NCBI GenBank assembly: GCA_002412555.1
Contig: DHVH01000045.1
Coordinates: 1 to 12,445, forward strand
Reading direction: 5' to 3'
Length of the DNA: 12,445 nt
Source: Marinilabiliaceae bacterium UBA5213
GTDB taxonomy: Bacteria; Bacteroidota; Bacteroidia; Bacteroidales; Marinilabiliaceae
Shown here in pieces: positions 1-7,650 of the stretch (position 1 is the first letter of the stretch; each line of letters opens with the position of its first letter). Under the pieces are notes generated by a model. It did not search any database. It was not told the origin of the DNA and was given only the letters and a program-made list of their open reading frames with translations. Position numbers and translations under genes: made by a program.

Positions 1-3000
1 GTCGTGCCCAATACCGTTGCCTGAGGTGTTGATGCCTGAGGGGTCAAAAATGGTGGCGTAGAGTAAGGGGCTGGCGCCTGTTAAATCGCCTGCTTTAAAG
101 TCTGCATGGTTGAGGTAAAGCTCAATCTCCGGTCCCTCAGTATCCTCTTCGTAGTCCATGTTAAATCCTCCAACAATAAAGTCTTTAAAATCCCCGAACG
201 CCTCACCTGAGTTATCAGAACGGGCATAGTAGCTGATTTTTCCGGGGGCGTAATTGTAGCGGATATCATAAGGCACCATAAATTCGACTTCAAAATCACC
301 ATTGGTAACGGTTGCCGTGCCCTTAAAAAGAATGTTGGCATACTGATTGAAACGGAACGGGGTGTTGTTGCCATTGCCCAGTGTGGAAACTTCCTGTTGT
401 TTGTCGTAAACCACGATGTCCACCTCTCCGTTGAAATGGTCTAATTTGTGACCATTGCTTTCGCTTATCTCTCCCCGTATGTGTGATTTCGAAAGGGCCT
501 TAAGCGTGTCCGGTCCTAGTTCAATTGCCTTGTGATTAATAGCGGTGGTTTTTACACCTGTCTCGGGATAAATCAATTTAAGGGCCGGATCACCCAACAG
601 CGAAAAGTTGAGTTTATTAACACTGCTTCCGGCGTTGTTCTTGGTGTTCATAATAATGTTGCCCAACGAAGGTTTTTGCCCCTCAGCGTTGGTCTCAAAC
701 ACCCGGTTGAAAAAGGAGTTGTTAAGCTGGAAATTAAGACTGGAATAGACGACCCTGGTTGTTGATAACAAGGCAATGCCGCCTCCTTTGCTGTTTAAAA
801 ATACCAGCTCGCCGGCCGACACCTTGGAGGGATGATCATACCTGCTAAATTCACAGGTGGCAGTTACAAACAGGGGCAGTCGCCGACTGTTGGTCCAATT
901 GCCTATAGAGGAGGATGTGATGACCTGCTCACTGGTTAAGCCATTTGGACTTCCATGACCTACATAGTTGAAAAGCAGGGTGCCTTCCCGAATGGTTCGC
1001 TCAACCATATCCTGGGCATCGGGCGATCGTTCGCCAGAGGTACTGTTGGTTTTTTTATAACTGTCGATGAATATTTTTCTAAGATTAAAGGGGTAATTGT
1101 TTTCCACTTTCTCTGCCAGAAAATCCGCATCTCTCATGTGGATGTTGTAATCTCCATCGTCGGCCAAAAAGGTAATCCGTTTTCGCCAGTCTCCAGTGTC
1201 TTGATTCTCCAGATACCTACGTACTTTTTCTACAGCTACGGTGGCCTGTTCAGCGTTTCTTACGGGGAAACGACCAATGCCTATGTCTAAGCGGTCGAAT
1301 CTGTCATCCGCTCCCTCTGTAGCGTCCAGAAAACCAAAATAATCGTCCGTTACATAGCTGTTGGTATGGTGTGTACTATTTTCTGATTGGTAGCTGACAA
1401 TGAGTGACTTTTTGTTCGGATCTTCGGTGCGTGAATCATAAGAACCATGTCCGAACAATAAAAGGTAACGCGGAGCATGGTCGCCGGTGGCTCCATTTTT
1501 CTCATAGAGCATGCGCAAAAAAGACCTTATGGCAGTCGGGTCTGTATGTCCCCATGAAAATTCATTGTAAATCTGGTCAGGTGATACAATGACACTGGTT
1601 AAGTTGCGATGGGTCTGGTGAATAGTGGCCAGATCCTGGGCCTGGCTCCAGAATTGCTCTGGCGCCACAATCACATAGTGCGCCTGATCAATGGCATGGA
1701 GGTTTTGGTTGGCCACAGTACCTATTCGATTGGGTACAGGAAACTGTCCCGATGGATTAAAGGCAACATATTCTCGGAGTTGTTCGCTTTCAGCTTTAAA
1801 TGTAAGGGTGCTGCCCGAGTGGCTGACAGATGCCCGTTGAGGTGTTATGATGTCTGTAACATCCCATATAATGGTTGAAGCTGTTGCATTAGCCAGGTTA
1901 AAAAGGGCTGTTTGGCCAGGACCTACCGACAAGGCATCGCGAAAATGAAGTTCGTGTCCGTCTAAATGCAAAGCATTTCGGCTGTTAATGGTCAGGTAGT
2001 CGAGCCAACCTTTGGCATTGCTGGCCTGATCCATATACCTGGCTTTCACCTGCAAGTCGATGCCATTCACCACAAAACTGTTGTAGCCGGATTGTTCCAT
2101 GGCATAAAAGCTGTCGTAGCTGCCCATGTTTAACGGAGGTACATTAAGGGTGAGCGAGGGAGAGCTATGGTTGTTTACGGTAAATTGGAACGGATTCACA
2201 TTGGCTGACCTGCCTGCAACTGCAGCCAGAAGGCGGACGGGAGCGGACTGGTCGCGGTTGGGCGACGTAAAAGTAAAAGTGTGTTCTAATTGGCCTGCGA
2301 CTTCAAAGGTTTCACCAAACCATTTTCTACCTGATTCAATGAGACTCTGCTCCTCTTTTTCATGATAGGCCCGGAAATCATAATGGGTCACATTTTGTGT
2401 GGCTCCCTGAGTGGGCGTTTCCAGCGTTTCGATATTTTTTGTTGCACCTTGGCCATCTGTAATAAAATAATGGGCATGGTTGGACCAGAAATGAATTTCG
2501 TGAAGAAACATGGACTTATTTGCATCCCAGCGCCAGGACGCTGGTCCGTGACCGTAAAAATAGATGGCATCGTTGTGGTGCCACACACCCACTTGCGGCA
2601 GGTCGTCCGGTCGTTCTTCTGCATTAACCCGTGGAACCATTTGTCCCCCATACCCGAAAACTGATACATTGGCTGGCTGGCTGTAGCCCCACGACTGCAA
2701 GGTTGAATAAGGAAGGCGGTAAATGCCGGTTTTGCTAATAGCTATTTTTGTCCACTGGCCTGAAGCAAGCGCTGAGTTATTTGTATAGTTTGTCCCGGTT
2801 GATGATTTAAGCGGGTTGGTTTGATAGCTTATTTGCAGTGTGGCCTTTTCAAGTCTTTCTGCCACTCCGTTGCTCCGTTGTAAGGGTATCAGCTCAATTT
2901 CAAGAATGGTTTGTTTTTGTATCATAACCATTGCGTATGAGACTTCGGGACTGGCAGGAATGTTGCGGTCGCTTGCAAACAGGTGATCTTCTTCCCATGT

Positions 3001-3234
3001 GGCATCGATGATGTTCACCGTTATGGTGCCTGCAACAACATTGGCAGGCAGAGCGGTGCTGAACCGACTAACGGGAAGACCGTTTTGCCAGTGTCCTTCA
3101 CCTTCAAATGGAAGCATGGTGGACAATTCCTTCTGAGTCCAGTTGACGGAGTGGGTTATAGTTAAAGAACCATTCTGCGCTAGCAACGGACTCAAACAGA
3201 AAAGAAATACGACAAAGGCAATTATCTTACGCAT
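1..3234 (-). CDS. porU: PorU, T9SS C-terminal signal peptidase/sortase (gingipain-like C25 peptidase), C-terminus cut by window edge
   Basis: Reading the minus strand from the ATG at 3234-3232 gives 1078 codons without a stop to the left edge, so the gene is partial at its C-terminus. The start is followed by a signal peptide (MRKIIAFVVFLFCLSPLLAQ), with cleavage likely near residue 20. A beta-rich N-terminal half precedes a peptidase C25 (gingipain) domain at about residues 519-890. This domain contains LLLFGHGSYD (around His596), SYVTDDYFGFLD, the catalytic-type histidine in NYVGHGSPNG (His760), the nucleophile in FVTATCEFSRYD (Cys794) and the closing SLLGDPALKL (around 880-887). The 34-residue His-Cys spacing is like that of gingipains. 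The rest is Ig-like C-terminal sequence. In the family, PorU is the outer-membrane-associated enzyme that removes the C-terminal sorting domain of T9SS cargo and links the cargo to anionic lipopolysaccharide. The known P. gingivalis protein has about 1158 residues, so roughly 100 or more residues probably lie outside. The divergent gldJ neighbour supports the call. Confidence 0.92.
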   Translation of the reverse strand, partial: MRKIIAFVVFLFCLSPLLAQNGSLTITHSVNWTQKELSTMLPFEGEGHWQNGLPVSRFSTALPANVVAGTITVNIIDATWEEDHLFASDRNIPASPEVSYAMVMIQKQTILEIELIPLQRSNGVAERLEKATLQISYQTNPLKSSTGTNYTNNSALASGQWTKIAISKTGIYRLPYSTLQSWGYSQPANVSVFGYGGQMVPRVNAEERPDDLPQVGVWHHNDAIYFYGHGPASWRWDANKSMFLHEIHFWSNHAHYFITDGQGATKNIETLETPTQGATQNVTHYDFRAYHEKEEQSLIESGRKWFGETFEVAGQLEHTFTFTSPNRDQSAPVRLLAAVAGRSANVNPFQFTVNNHSSPSLTLNVPPLNMGSYDSFYAMEQSGYNSFVVNGIDLQVKARYMDQASNAKGWLDYLTINSRNALHLDGHELHFRDALSVGPGQTALFNLANATASTIIWDVTDIITPQRASVSHSGSTLTFKAESEQLREYVAFNPSGQFPVPNRIGTVANQNLHAIDQAHYVIVAPEQFWSQAQDLATIHQTHRNLTSVIVSPDQIYNEFSWGHTDPTAIRSFLRMLYEKNGATGDHAPRYLLLFGHGSYDSRTEDPNKKSLIVSYQSENSTHHTNSYVTDDYFGFLDATEGADDRFDRLDIGIGRFPVRNAEQATVAVEKVRRYLENQDTGDWRKRITFLADDGDYNIHMRDADFLAEKVENNYPFNLRKIFIDSYKKTNSTSGERSPDAQDMVERTIREGTLLFNYVGHGSPNGLTSEQVITSSSIGNWTNSRRLPLFVTATCEFSRYDHPSKVSAGELVFLNSKGGGIALLSTTRVVYSSLNFQLNNSFFNRVFETNAEGQKPSLGNIIMNTKNNAGSSVNKLNFSLLGDPALKLIYPETGVKTTAINHKAIELGPDTLKALSKSHIRGEISESNGHKLDHFNGEVDIVVYDKQQEVSTLGNGNNTPFRFNQYANILFKGTATVTNGDFEVEFMVPYDIRYNYAPGKISYYARSDNSGEAFGDFKDFIVGGFNMDYEEDTEGPEIELYLNHADFKAGDLTGASPLLYATIFDPSGINTSGNGIGHD

Positions 3235-3348
3235 CCAATCAATACTTTAGTGTTTCTATTAAACGGGGAAAAGGCCTTCTGGTTTTGTTTTTTATGCAAT
3301 AAATACTTTTTCTATCGACCAATAGAGCGATCCATTAATATTATGCTG

Positions 3349-3383
3349 CAAATTTAATGCAAATTATTTATCTGCCAGCCAAA
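3349..3383 (-). promoter_or_regulatory. Candidate Bacteroidota promoter for porU
   Basis: On the minus strand TAAATTTG (3356-3349) matches the Bacteroidota -7 consensus TAnnTTTG exactly. A TTTG lies upstream at 3383-3380, separated by 23 nt, which is slightly longer than the usual spacing of about 19-21. This would leave a leader of roughly 110 nt before the porU ATG at 3234. In an AT-rich stretch such matches also arise by chance, so this is a candidate only. Confidence 0.4.
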
Positions 3384-3613
3384 TGATAAAATTCCCTTAT
3401 AGGTCAAGGATATAAACATTCCCATGTACACTAAACGCAAGAGTTGATGTAAAATTATCAGATCTTTTGAAAAAAAACAGTCCATTCATGTACCAAAAAC
3501 AATTTCAATGCGTTTAACCATTCCAGTGATGTGCTAAATGAGGCACTCTTGCAACAAAAGTTTCGTCAGTGAAAAAAAGTGAGTAGAAAGGATAAAATGC
3601 TATAACCTTTTTT

Positions 3614-3621
3614 TATTTTTG
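3614..3621 (+). promoter_or_regulatory. Candidate -7 element for gldJ
   Basis: TATTTTTG is an exact match to the Bacteroidota -7 consensus TAnnTTTG and lies about 100 nt upstream of the gldJ ATG. I could not find a TTG/TTTG -33 element at the expected distance, and the match falls within a T-rich run, so support is weak to moderate. Confidence 0.35.
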
Positions 3622-3640
3622 CAGTATAAAGCAAAAGGTT

Positions 3641-3659
3641 GTGGGTTTAAACCCTCCAC
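3641..3659 (+). repeat. Short palindrome/hairpin in the gldJ leader region
   Basis: The core GGGTTTAAACCC (3643-3654) is a perfect 12-nt palindrome. It can extend outward with GTGG (3641-3644) pairing to CCAC (3656-3659), leaving CCT unpaired, as an alternative register. It lies about 60 nt before the gldJ ATG and just downstream of the candidate -7 element. It could be a protein-binding site or a small leader hairpin. No T-run follows, so it is not a terminator. Chance is not excluded. Confidence 0.3.
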
Positions 3660-3719
3660 TGAAAAATCAATTCTTTGTATAGTTATAACCGAGCAATTCA
3701 GAATTCAAGAACATAAGCT

Positions 3720-5201
3720 ATGAGATTTAAATCCAGTTTGTTACTAATCACTTTGGCAGCAGCAATGGTGCTGGGTTCTTGTGGAAACAGCAAGAAAAGT
3801 GTTTCTTCCACTACCGGATGGGCATACAACAATCCAGATTTCGGCGGCTTTGAGTACCGTTCAGGATACGAACAGGAGACCGGTCCCGGTCTTGTTTTTA
3901 TCGAAGGTGGTACATTTATCATGGGCCAGGTTGAAGAGGATGTTATGCGGGAGTGGAACAATGTTCCCCGCCGTGTTACGGTACCTTCATTCTACATGGA
4001 TGAAACGGAGGTTCGTAATGTGGACTACCGTGAATACCTGTATTGGATAAGAAGGGTGTTTGCCGACTACCCCGAGGTCTATCGTAAAGCTTTGCCAGAT
4101 ACTTTGGTATGGCGTCGTCCGATGGCCTATAACGAGCCATTGGTTGAGAACTATTTTCGTCACCCTGCTTACAGTGAATACCCTGTTGTTGGTGTTAACT
4201 GGTTGCAAGCCAGCGATTTTTGCTCATGGCGTACCGATCGTGTGAACGAAATGATTCTCATTGATAATGGCATTCTGGAAATGGATGTGAATCAACAAAA
4301 TGAAAACAACTTTGATACTGAAGCTTACCTGCTGGGCCAGTACGATGGTATCGAAGGGCGTCGGCCCATGCGTGATTTAGATCCCAATAAAGATACACGT
4401 CGCGTAAGATATGATGATGGCATGCTTTTGCCCCGCTACCGACTTCCAACGGAGGCTGAGTGGGAATATGCGGCCCTTGGTTTGGTCGGTAACTCTTATC
4501 AGGAGCGTTTGACCAACCGTAGGATTTATCCATGGGACGGACATATTGTTCGTAATGCCAGTAAAAAGGAGCGTGGAAGAATGATGGCGAACTTTGTTCG
4601 TGGAACAGGTGACTACATGGGTATGGCCGGTTCATTGAACGATGGTGGTGATGTGACTGTTCCTGTTAAGTCTTACTATCCCAATGATTACGGTTTGTTT
4701 TGTATGGCCGGTAATGTGAACGAATGGGTAGCTGATGTGTATCGTCCGCTTTCATTTGCCGATACCGAGGAGTTCAGTCCATTCCGTGGTAATATTTTCC
4801 AGACTAAAGTGTTGGATGAAGAGGGAATGGTAGTTGATAAGGATGAGTTTGGAAGGATTCGCTACCGTACAGAAACGGATGAGGATATTCTGGACAGGCC
4901 TAACTATAGAACTTCTGATAACCGTAACTTCAGGGATGGCGATGCCGTTTCTAACATTGCAACCGGTGAAGGGTGGACTGAAGCAGAATCCAACACTTCT
5001 TCGATGTACGCAGGTACAGGACCAATGGGAAGTTTGATTTCAGACCGTTCAAGGGTTTATAAAGGTGGTGGCTGGAGAGACAGAGCTTTTTGGTTGAGCC
5101 CCGGAACCCGTCGTTATCTGGATGAGCGTGAAGCACGTGATGATTTAGGTTTCCGTTGCGCCATGACCCGTGTTGGTCGCCCCGAATCAGGTAAAAAATA
5201 G
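3720..5201 (+). CDS. gldJ: GldJ, gliding motility/T9SS outer-membrane lipoprotein (FGE-sulfatase-like fold)
   Basis: The 493-residue protein starts with a lipoprotein signal peptide whose lipobox is LGSC, placing the lipidated Cys at residue 21. The following residues (GNSKK) lack the acidic run of surface-export signals, fitting a periplasm-facing outer-membrane lipoprotein. Residues about 58-483 form an FGE/SUMF1-type domain: LVFIEGGTFIMG near the start, RLPTEAEWEYAALG in the middle, GLFCMAGNVNEWV, then VYKGGGWRDRAFW and a final LGFRCAM. The two catalytic cysteines of true FGEs appear replaced (Asp454 and Leu459 by my alignment), so it is probably a structural pseudoenzyme. In Flavobacterium johnsoniae, GldJ is needed for gliding and T9SS function and stabilises the related GldK/PorK. 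An in-frame TAA at 3714-3716 restricts the start to this ATG. porU lies divergently upstream, a terminator lies downstream. PorK/GldK is the main alternative; the murF and porU neighbours and the overall sequence favour GldJ. Confidence 0.88.
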   Translation: MRFKSSLLLITLAAAMVLGSCGNSKKSVSSTTGWAYNNPDFGGFEYRSGYEQETGPGLVFIEGGTFIMGQVEEDVMREWNNVPRRVTVPSFYMDETEVRNVDYREYLYWIRRVFADYPEVYRKALPDTLVWRRPMAYNEPLVENYFRHPAYSEYPVVGVNWLQASDFCSWRTDRVNEMILIDNGILEMDVNQQNENNFDTEAYLLGQYDGIEGRRPMRDLDPNKDTRRVRYDDGMLLPRYRLPTEAEWEYAALGLVGNSYQERLTNRRIYPWDGHIVRNASKKERGRMMANFVRGTGDYMGMAGSLNDGGDVTVPVKSYYPNDYGLFCMAGNVNEWVADVYRPLSFADTEEFSPFRGNIFQTKVLDEEGMVVDKDEFGRIRYRTETDEDILDRPNYRTSDNRNFRDGDAVSNIATGEGWTEAESNTSSMYAGTGPMGSLISDRSRVYKGGGWRDRAFWLSPGTRRYLDEREARDDLGFRCAMTRVGRPESGKK

Positions 5202-5222
5202 AGCAGATTTTTACAGATATTT

Positions 5223-5254
5223 AAAAAAGGTCGGTTGTTTACCGACCTTTTTTT
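5223..5254 (+). terminator. Rho-independent terminator after gldJ
   Basis: AAAAAAGGTCGGT (5223-5235), a 5-nt loop TGTTT, then ACCGACC (5241-5247) followed by seven T residues. The seven-pair GGTCGGT/ACCGACC stem is perfect and is extended by A-T pairs. It starts 21 nt after the gldJ stop, so gldJ most likely ends its own transcript here and murF is transcribed separately. The A-run makes it potentially functional in both directions. Confidence 0.9.
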
Positions 5255-5265
5255 ATGCATTTTTG
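5235..5265 (+). promoter_or_regulatory. Weak candidate promoter for murF overlapping the terminator
   Basis: CATTTTTG (5258-5265) matches TAnnTTTG at all fixed positions but the first, and a TTG at 5235-5237 sits exactly 20 nt upstream, within the loop side of the gldJ terminator. The leader to the murF ATG would be about 35-40 nt. As murF needs its own promoter after the terminator this is the best candidate, but the match is imperfect. Confidence 0.3.
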
Positions 5266-5306
5266 TGTGGACAATTACATGATGAATTTATCAGCATCAA
5301 TAAATC

Positions 5307-6608
5307 ATGATGGAAAAGGTATATCAACATTATTTGAAAAGTAGAAAGGTCACCATCGACAGTCGCAATTGCCCCGCGGGGTCTATTTATTTTGCCCTGA
5401 AAGGGGAGCGCTTCAATGGCAATGATTTTGCACGTGACGCCCTTGCTAAAGGATGTGAGCTGGCTGTGGTTGATGAGGTGGCATTAAAAAATGAAGAAGG
5501 ATGTGTCTGGGTACCCGATGCGCTGGTGGCACTTCAGCAGTTCGCTGCTCACCACCGACAGACCACCGGGGTTCAAGTCGTGGGCATTACCGGATCCAAT
5601 GGAAAGACCACCACCAAAGAGTTACTGGCTCAGGTTTTATCAAAGAAGTATCGGATATGGTTTACGCAGGGCAATCTAAATAATCACATAGGTGTTCCCT
5701 TAACGCTGTTGTCGATGCCGGAGGGTACAGAATTGGTTGTTGTGGAAATGGGGGCCAATCACTTGGGAGAAATTGCGGAATTGTGCGAGATCTCGCAGCC
5801 CGATTGCGGACTGATTACGAATGTTGGCAAGGCACACATTGAGGGTTTTGGTTCTGTTGAAGGGGTGAAAACCGGCAAGGGGGAATTGTACCGGTACCTG
5901 AATCAGCATGACCTGCCTGTTTTTGTTAATTGGGACAATGATCACCTGAAGGAGATGCTGGGCAATGCTTGTGAAAGGGCATTTAAATATGGTTCCGGCG
6001 AAGCAAGCGATGTAAATGGAGATGGGGCTTTGGTTGCGCCCTTCCTGAGCTTTTCGTGGCGCCGAAGAGGAGCGGGCGAGACTCATGCAGTAAAGACGCA
6101 ATTAACGGGGATGTATAATCTCGAAAACGCCTTGGCTGCGGTTGCGGTTGGGGTTTTCTACAAGGTGGCTGATTCAGACATCTCCGAAGCTATTTCTACC
6201 TATCAACCGGCTAATCACCGTTCTCAAATAATCGATACGGGTAACAATAAAGTGATATTGGATGCTTATAATGCCAACCCATCCAGCATGGCAGTGGCAT
6301 TGGATAATTTTTCAGCGGTGGAAGCTACAAAAAGGGTGGTTATTTTGGGTGGCATGAAGGAGTTGGGTGTTGAAAGTGAAGAGGAACATCGTACATTAAT
6401 TCATCGGCTCCTCCAACTTCAAGTAGATCTTTGCTTTTTAATTGGACCCGAATTTAAGCAGCTTTTGCCACAAAAGCAGGGTTGGTTTTGGTTTGAGTCC
6501 TGCTTGTCACTCATCAGTCATATAAAAGCTCATCCTATACAACAGGCATTGATCTTGGTTAAGGGAAGCAGGGCTAATCAGCTTGAAAAGGTGATGGAGG
6601 CTTTGTAG
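5307..6608 (+). CDS. murF: UDP-N-acetylmuramoyl-tripeptide--D-alanyl-D-alanine ligase (MurF)
   Basis: MurF is the cytoplasmic ATP-dependent ligase that adds D-Ala-D-Ala to the UDP-MurNAc-tripeptide, completing the peptidoglycan pentapeptide precursor. The 433-residue product is of usual length. It has the substrate-binding TIDSR near residues 16-20, the Mur-ligase P-loop GITGSNGKTTT (93-103), the VEMGANHLGEI and GLITNVGKAHIEGFG blocks of the central domain, GVKTGKGEL with the likely carbamylated lysine at residue 191, NALAAVAVG, and the C-terminal-domain motif DAYNANPSSM (from 319). An in-frame TAA at 5301-5303 leaves only two adjacent ATGs (5307 and 5310) as starts. No strong Shine-Dalgarno sequence is present, as is common in this phylum. 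It follows gldJ but is separated from it by a terminator, and it ends 4 bp from the convergent glycosyltransferase stop. MurF is favoured over MurC/D/E by the DAYNANP and NHIGVPLTLL blocks. Confidence 0.95.
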   Translation: MMEKVYQHYLKSRKVTIDSRNCPAGSIYFALKGERFNGNDFARDALAKGCELAVVDEVALKNEEGCVWVPDALVALQQFAAHHRQTTGVQVVGITGSNGKTTTKELLAQVLSKKYRIWFTQGNLNNHIGVPLTLLSMPEGTELVVVEMGANHLGEIAELCEISQPDCGLITNVGKAHIEGFGSVEGVKTGKGELYRYLNQHDLPVFVNWDNDHLKEMLGNACERAFKYGSGEASDVNGDGALVAPFLSFSWRRRGAGETHAVKTQLTGMYNLENALAAVAVGVFYKVADSDISEAISTYQPANHRSQIIDTGNNKVILDAYNANPSSMAVALDNFSAVEATKRVVILGGMKELGVESEEEHRTLIHRLLQLQVDLCFLIGPEFKQLLPQKQGWFWFESCLSLISHIKAHPIQQALILVKGSRANQLEKVMEAL

Positions 6609-6612
6609 GGTA

Positions 6613-7650
6613 TTAATCAGTTTTAGCGGGATTAAAATTGAGTTGCGAAAATTTTGTTTTTCCTTTGCCAAAGAAATCCCAAACAACAGAACCTTTGTAT
6701 ATTTCCGGATGTTTTTGTTGAATAACCAAAGGCATTAACTGCCTTCGCTTTTTGAGGTACTTACGCAACTGCAGGCAGAATTGCCGGTGAGCGCGTGAAA
6801 CGGCCAGCACATTGCGCCATTCTTGATGCACTGCGAAATTCAACATTGCCAGAAAGTCCAGCAAAAAACGCAGGCACAAGATTAAATAAGCTGAATAGCC
6901 CGGCTGGTTTTTTAAGATCAGGAAGAGATTGTTTCGGAAGTTGAGGTAGGTCTTGTTGGGGTTTTGATAGCTTAGGGTACCTCCACCCAAATGAAAAACT
7001 TGACTTTCAGGAACATATATAATTTGATGCCCTTGATTTTTGACCCGCCAACACCAGTCGATTTCTTCCATGTGGGCAAAAAAGTCAGGATCAAGACCGC
7101 CTGATGCCACAAAAAGCTGTGTTCTTACGACCAGTGCAGCCCCACTACCCCAGAAAATGGAGCCCGGTTGTTGATATTGTCCGCTGTCTTTCTCTGCTTT
7201 ATCAAACAAACGCCCCCTGCAAAAGGGGTATCCATATTTATCAATATAACCACCGGCCGCTCCGGCGTACTCAAAAAAATCAGGTTGGTAGTAATCCTTA
7301 ATGACTGGCACACAGGCAGCAGCCTGCGGATTTTGTTCCATGGCGGTGATCAATGGAGGGAGCCAGTTGGGGGCGGGGGCTGCATCTGAATTAAGCAGAA
7401 CAGTAAAGTCGGTATTAATCATCGACAAAGCCTTGTTATACCCCGCAGCAAAACCCAGGTTTTGTCCCAATTCAATGACTTGCACTTCGGGGTGATGGGT
7501 TTTTATCCATGCCACAGAGTCATCTGTAGAGCCATTGTCGGCCACAACCACCTGAATGTCCGGGTTTTTTGAGTTTTTTACCACGGTGGGTAAAAACTGT
7601 TGTATAAGCGCACAGGTGTTCCAGTTAAGAATGACTACCGATACCTTCAT
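6613..7650 (-). CDS. Family 2 glycosyltransferase (GT-A fold, rhamnosyltransferase-like)
   Basis: The 345-residue protein begins MKVSVVILNWNT, the classic first strand of GT2 enzymes. It continues with the nucleotide-binding ADNGSTDDS (37-45), NLGFAAGYNKA, the DXD-like metal site LLNSDA (86-90, Asn-Ser-Asp) and the acceptor/base region HMEEIDWCWR (193-202). The tail after residue about 250 has a hydrophobic stretch (252-272) and a basic segment, suggesting membrane association. A longer reading from 7755 exists, but its first 35 residues overlap the acyltransferase gene and do not resemble the family. The ATG at 7650 forms an ATGA overlap with the acyltransferase stop, indicating translational coupling. 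Donor and acceptor cannot be read from the sequence. Transfer of a sugar to a lipid or surface polysaccharide is inferred from the acyltransferase partner. Confidence 0.88.
   Translation of the reverse strand: MKVSVVILNWNTCALIQQFLPTVVKNSKNPDIQVVVADNGSTDDSVAWIKTHHPEVQVIELGQNLGFAAGYNKALSMINTDFTVLLNSDAAPAPNWLPPLITAMEQNPQAAACVPVIKDYYQPDFFEYAGAAGGYIDKYGYPFCRGRLFDKAEKDSGQYQQPGSIFWGSGAALVVRTQLFVASGGLDPDFFAHMEEIDWCWRVKNQGHQIIYVPESQVFHLGGGTLSYQNPNKTYLNFRNNLFLILKNQPGYSAYLILCLRFLLDFLAMLNFAVHQEWRNVLAVSRAHRQFCLQLRKYLKKRRQLMPLVIQQKHPEIYKGSVVWDFFGKGKTKFSQLNFNPAKTD

Larger units (their letters stand above)
3235..3719. other. 485-bp AT-rich divergent intergenic region between porU and gldJ
   Basis: No coding frame of credible length or composition was found on either strand, and no RNA gene is recognisable. 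The stretch is clearly more AT-rich than the flanking genes. It must hold the promoters for the two divergent T9SS genes. One exact TAnnTTTG element faces porU (3349-3356) and one faces gldJ (3614-3621); a short palindrome lies at 3641-3659. These are listed separately. The remainder shows nothing I can assign. Confidence 0.7.

Noticed and set aside
955..1290. Plus-strand open frames inside porU (also 532-765, 1609-1878, 2126-2365, 2362-2664)
   Set aside because: They lie antisense to a continuous, well-supported PorU reading frame and have no recognisable motif; they are shadows.
2388..2669. Minus-strand 93-codon frame inside porU
   Set aside because: It is out of frame with PorU, which reads through the same DNA with family motifs on both sides.
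3631..3660. Possible tRNA 3' remnant (T-arm-like GGGTTTAAACCC with flanking bases)
   Set aside because: The bases do not form a proper five-pair T-stem with a seven-base TTCRANY loop and no acceptor end follows; listed only as a palindrome.
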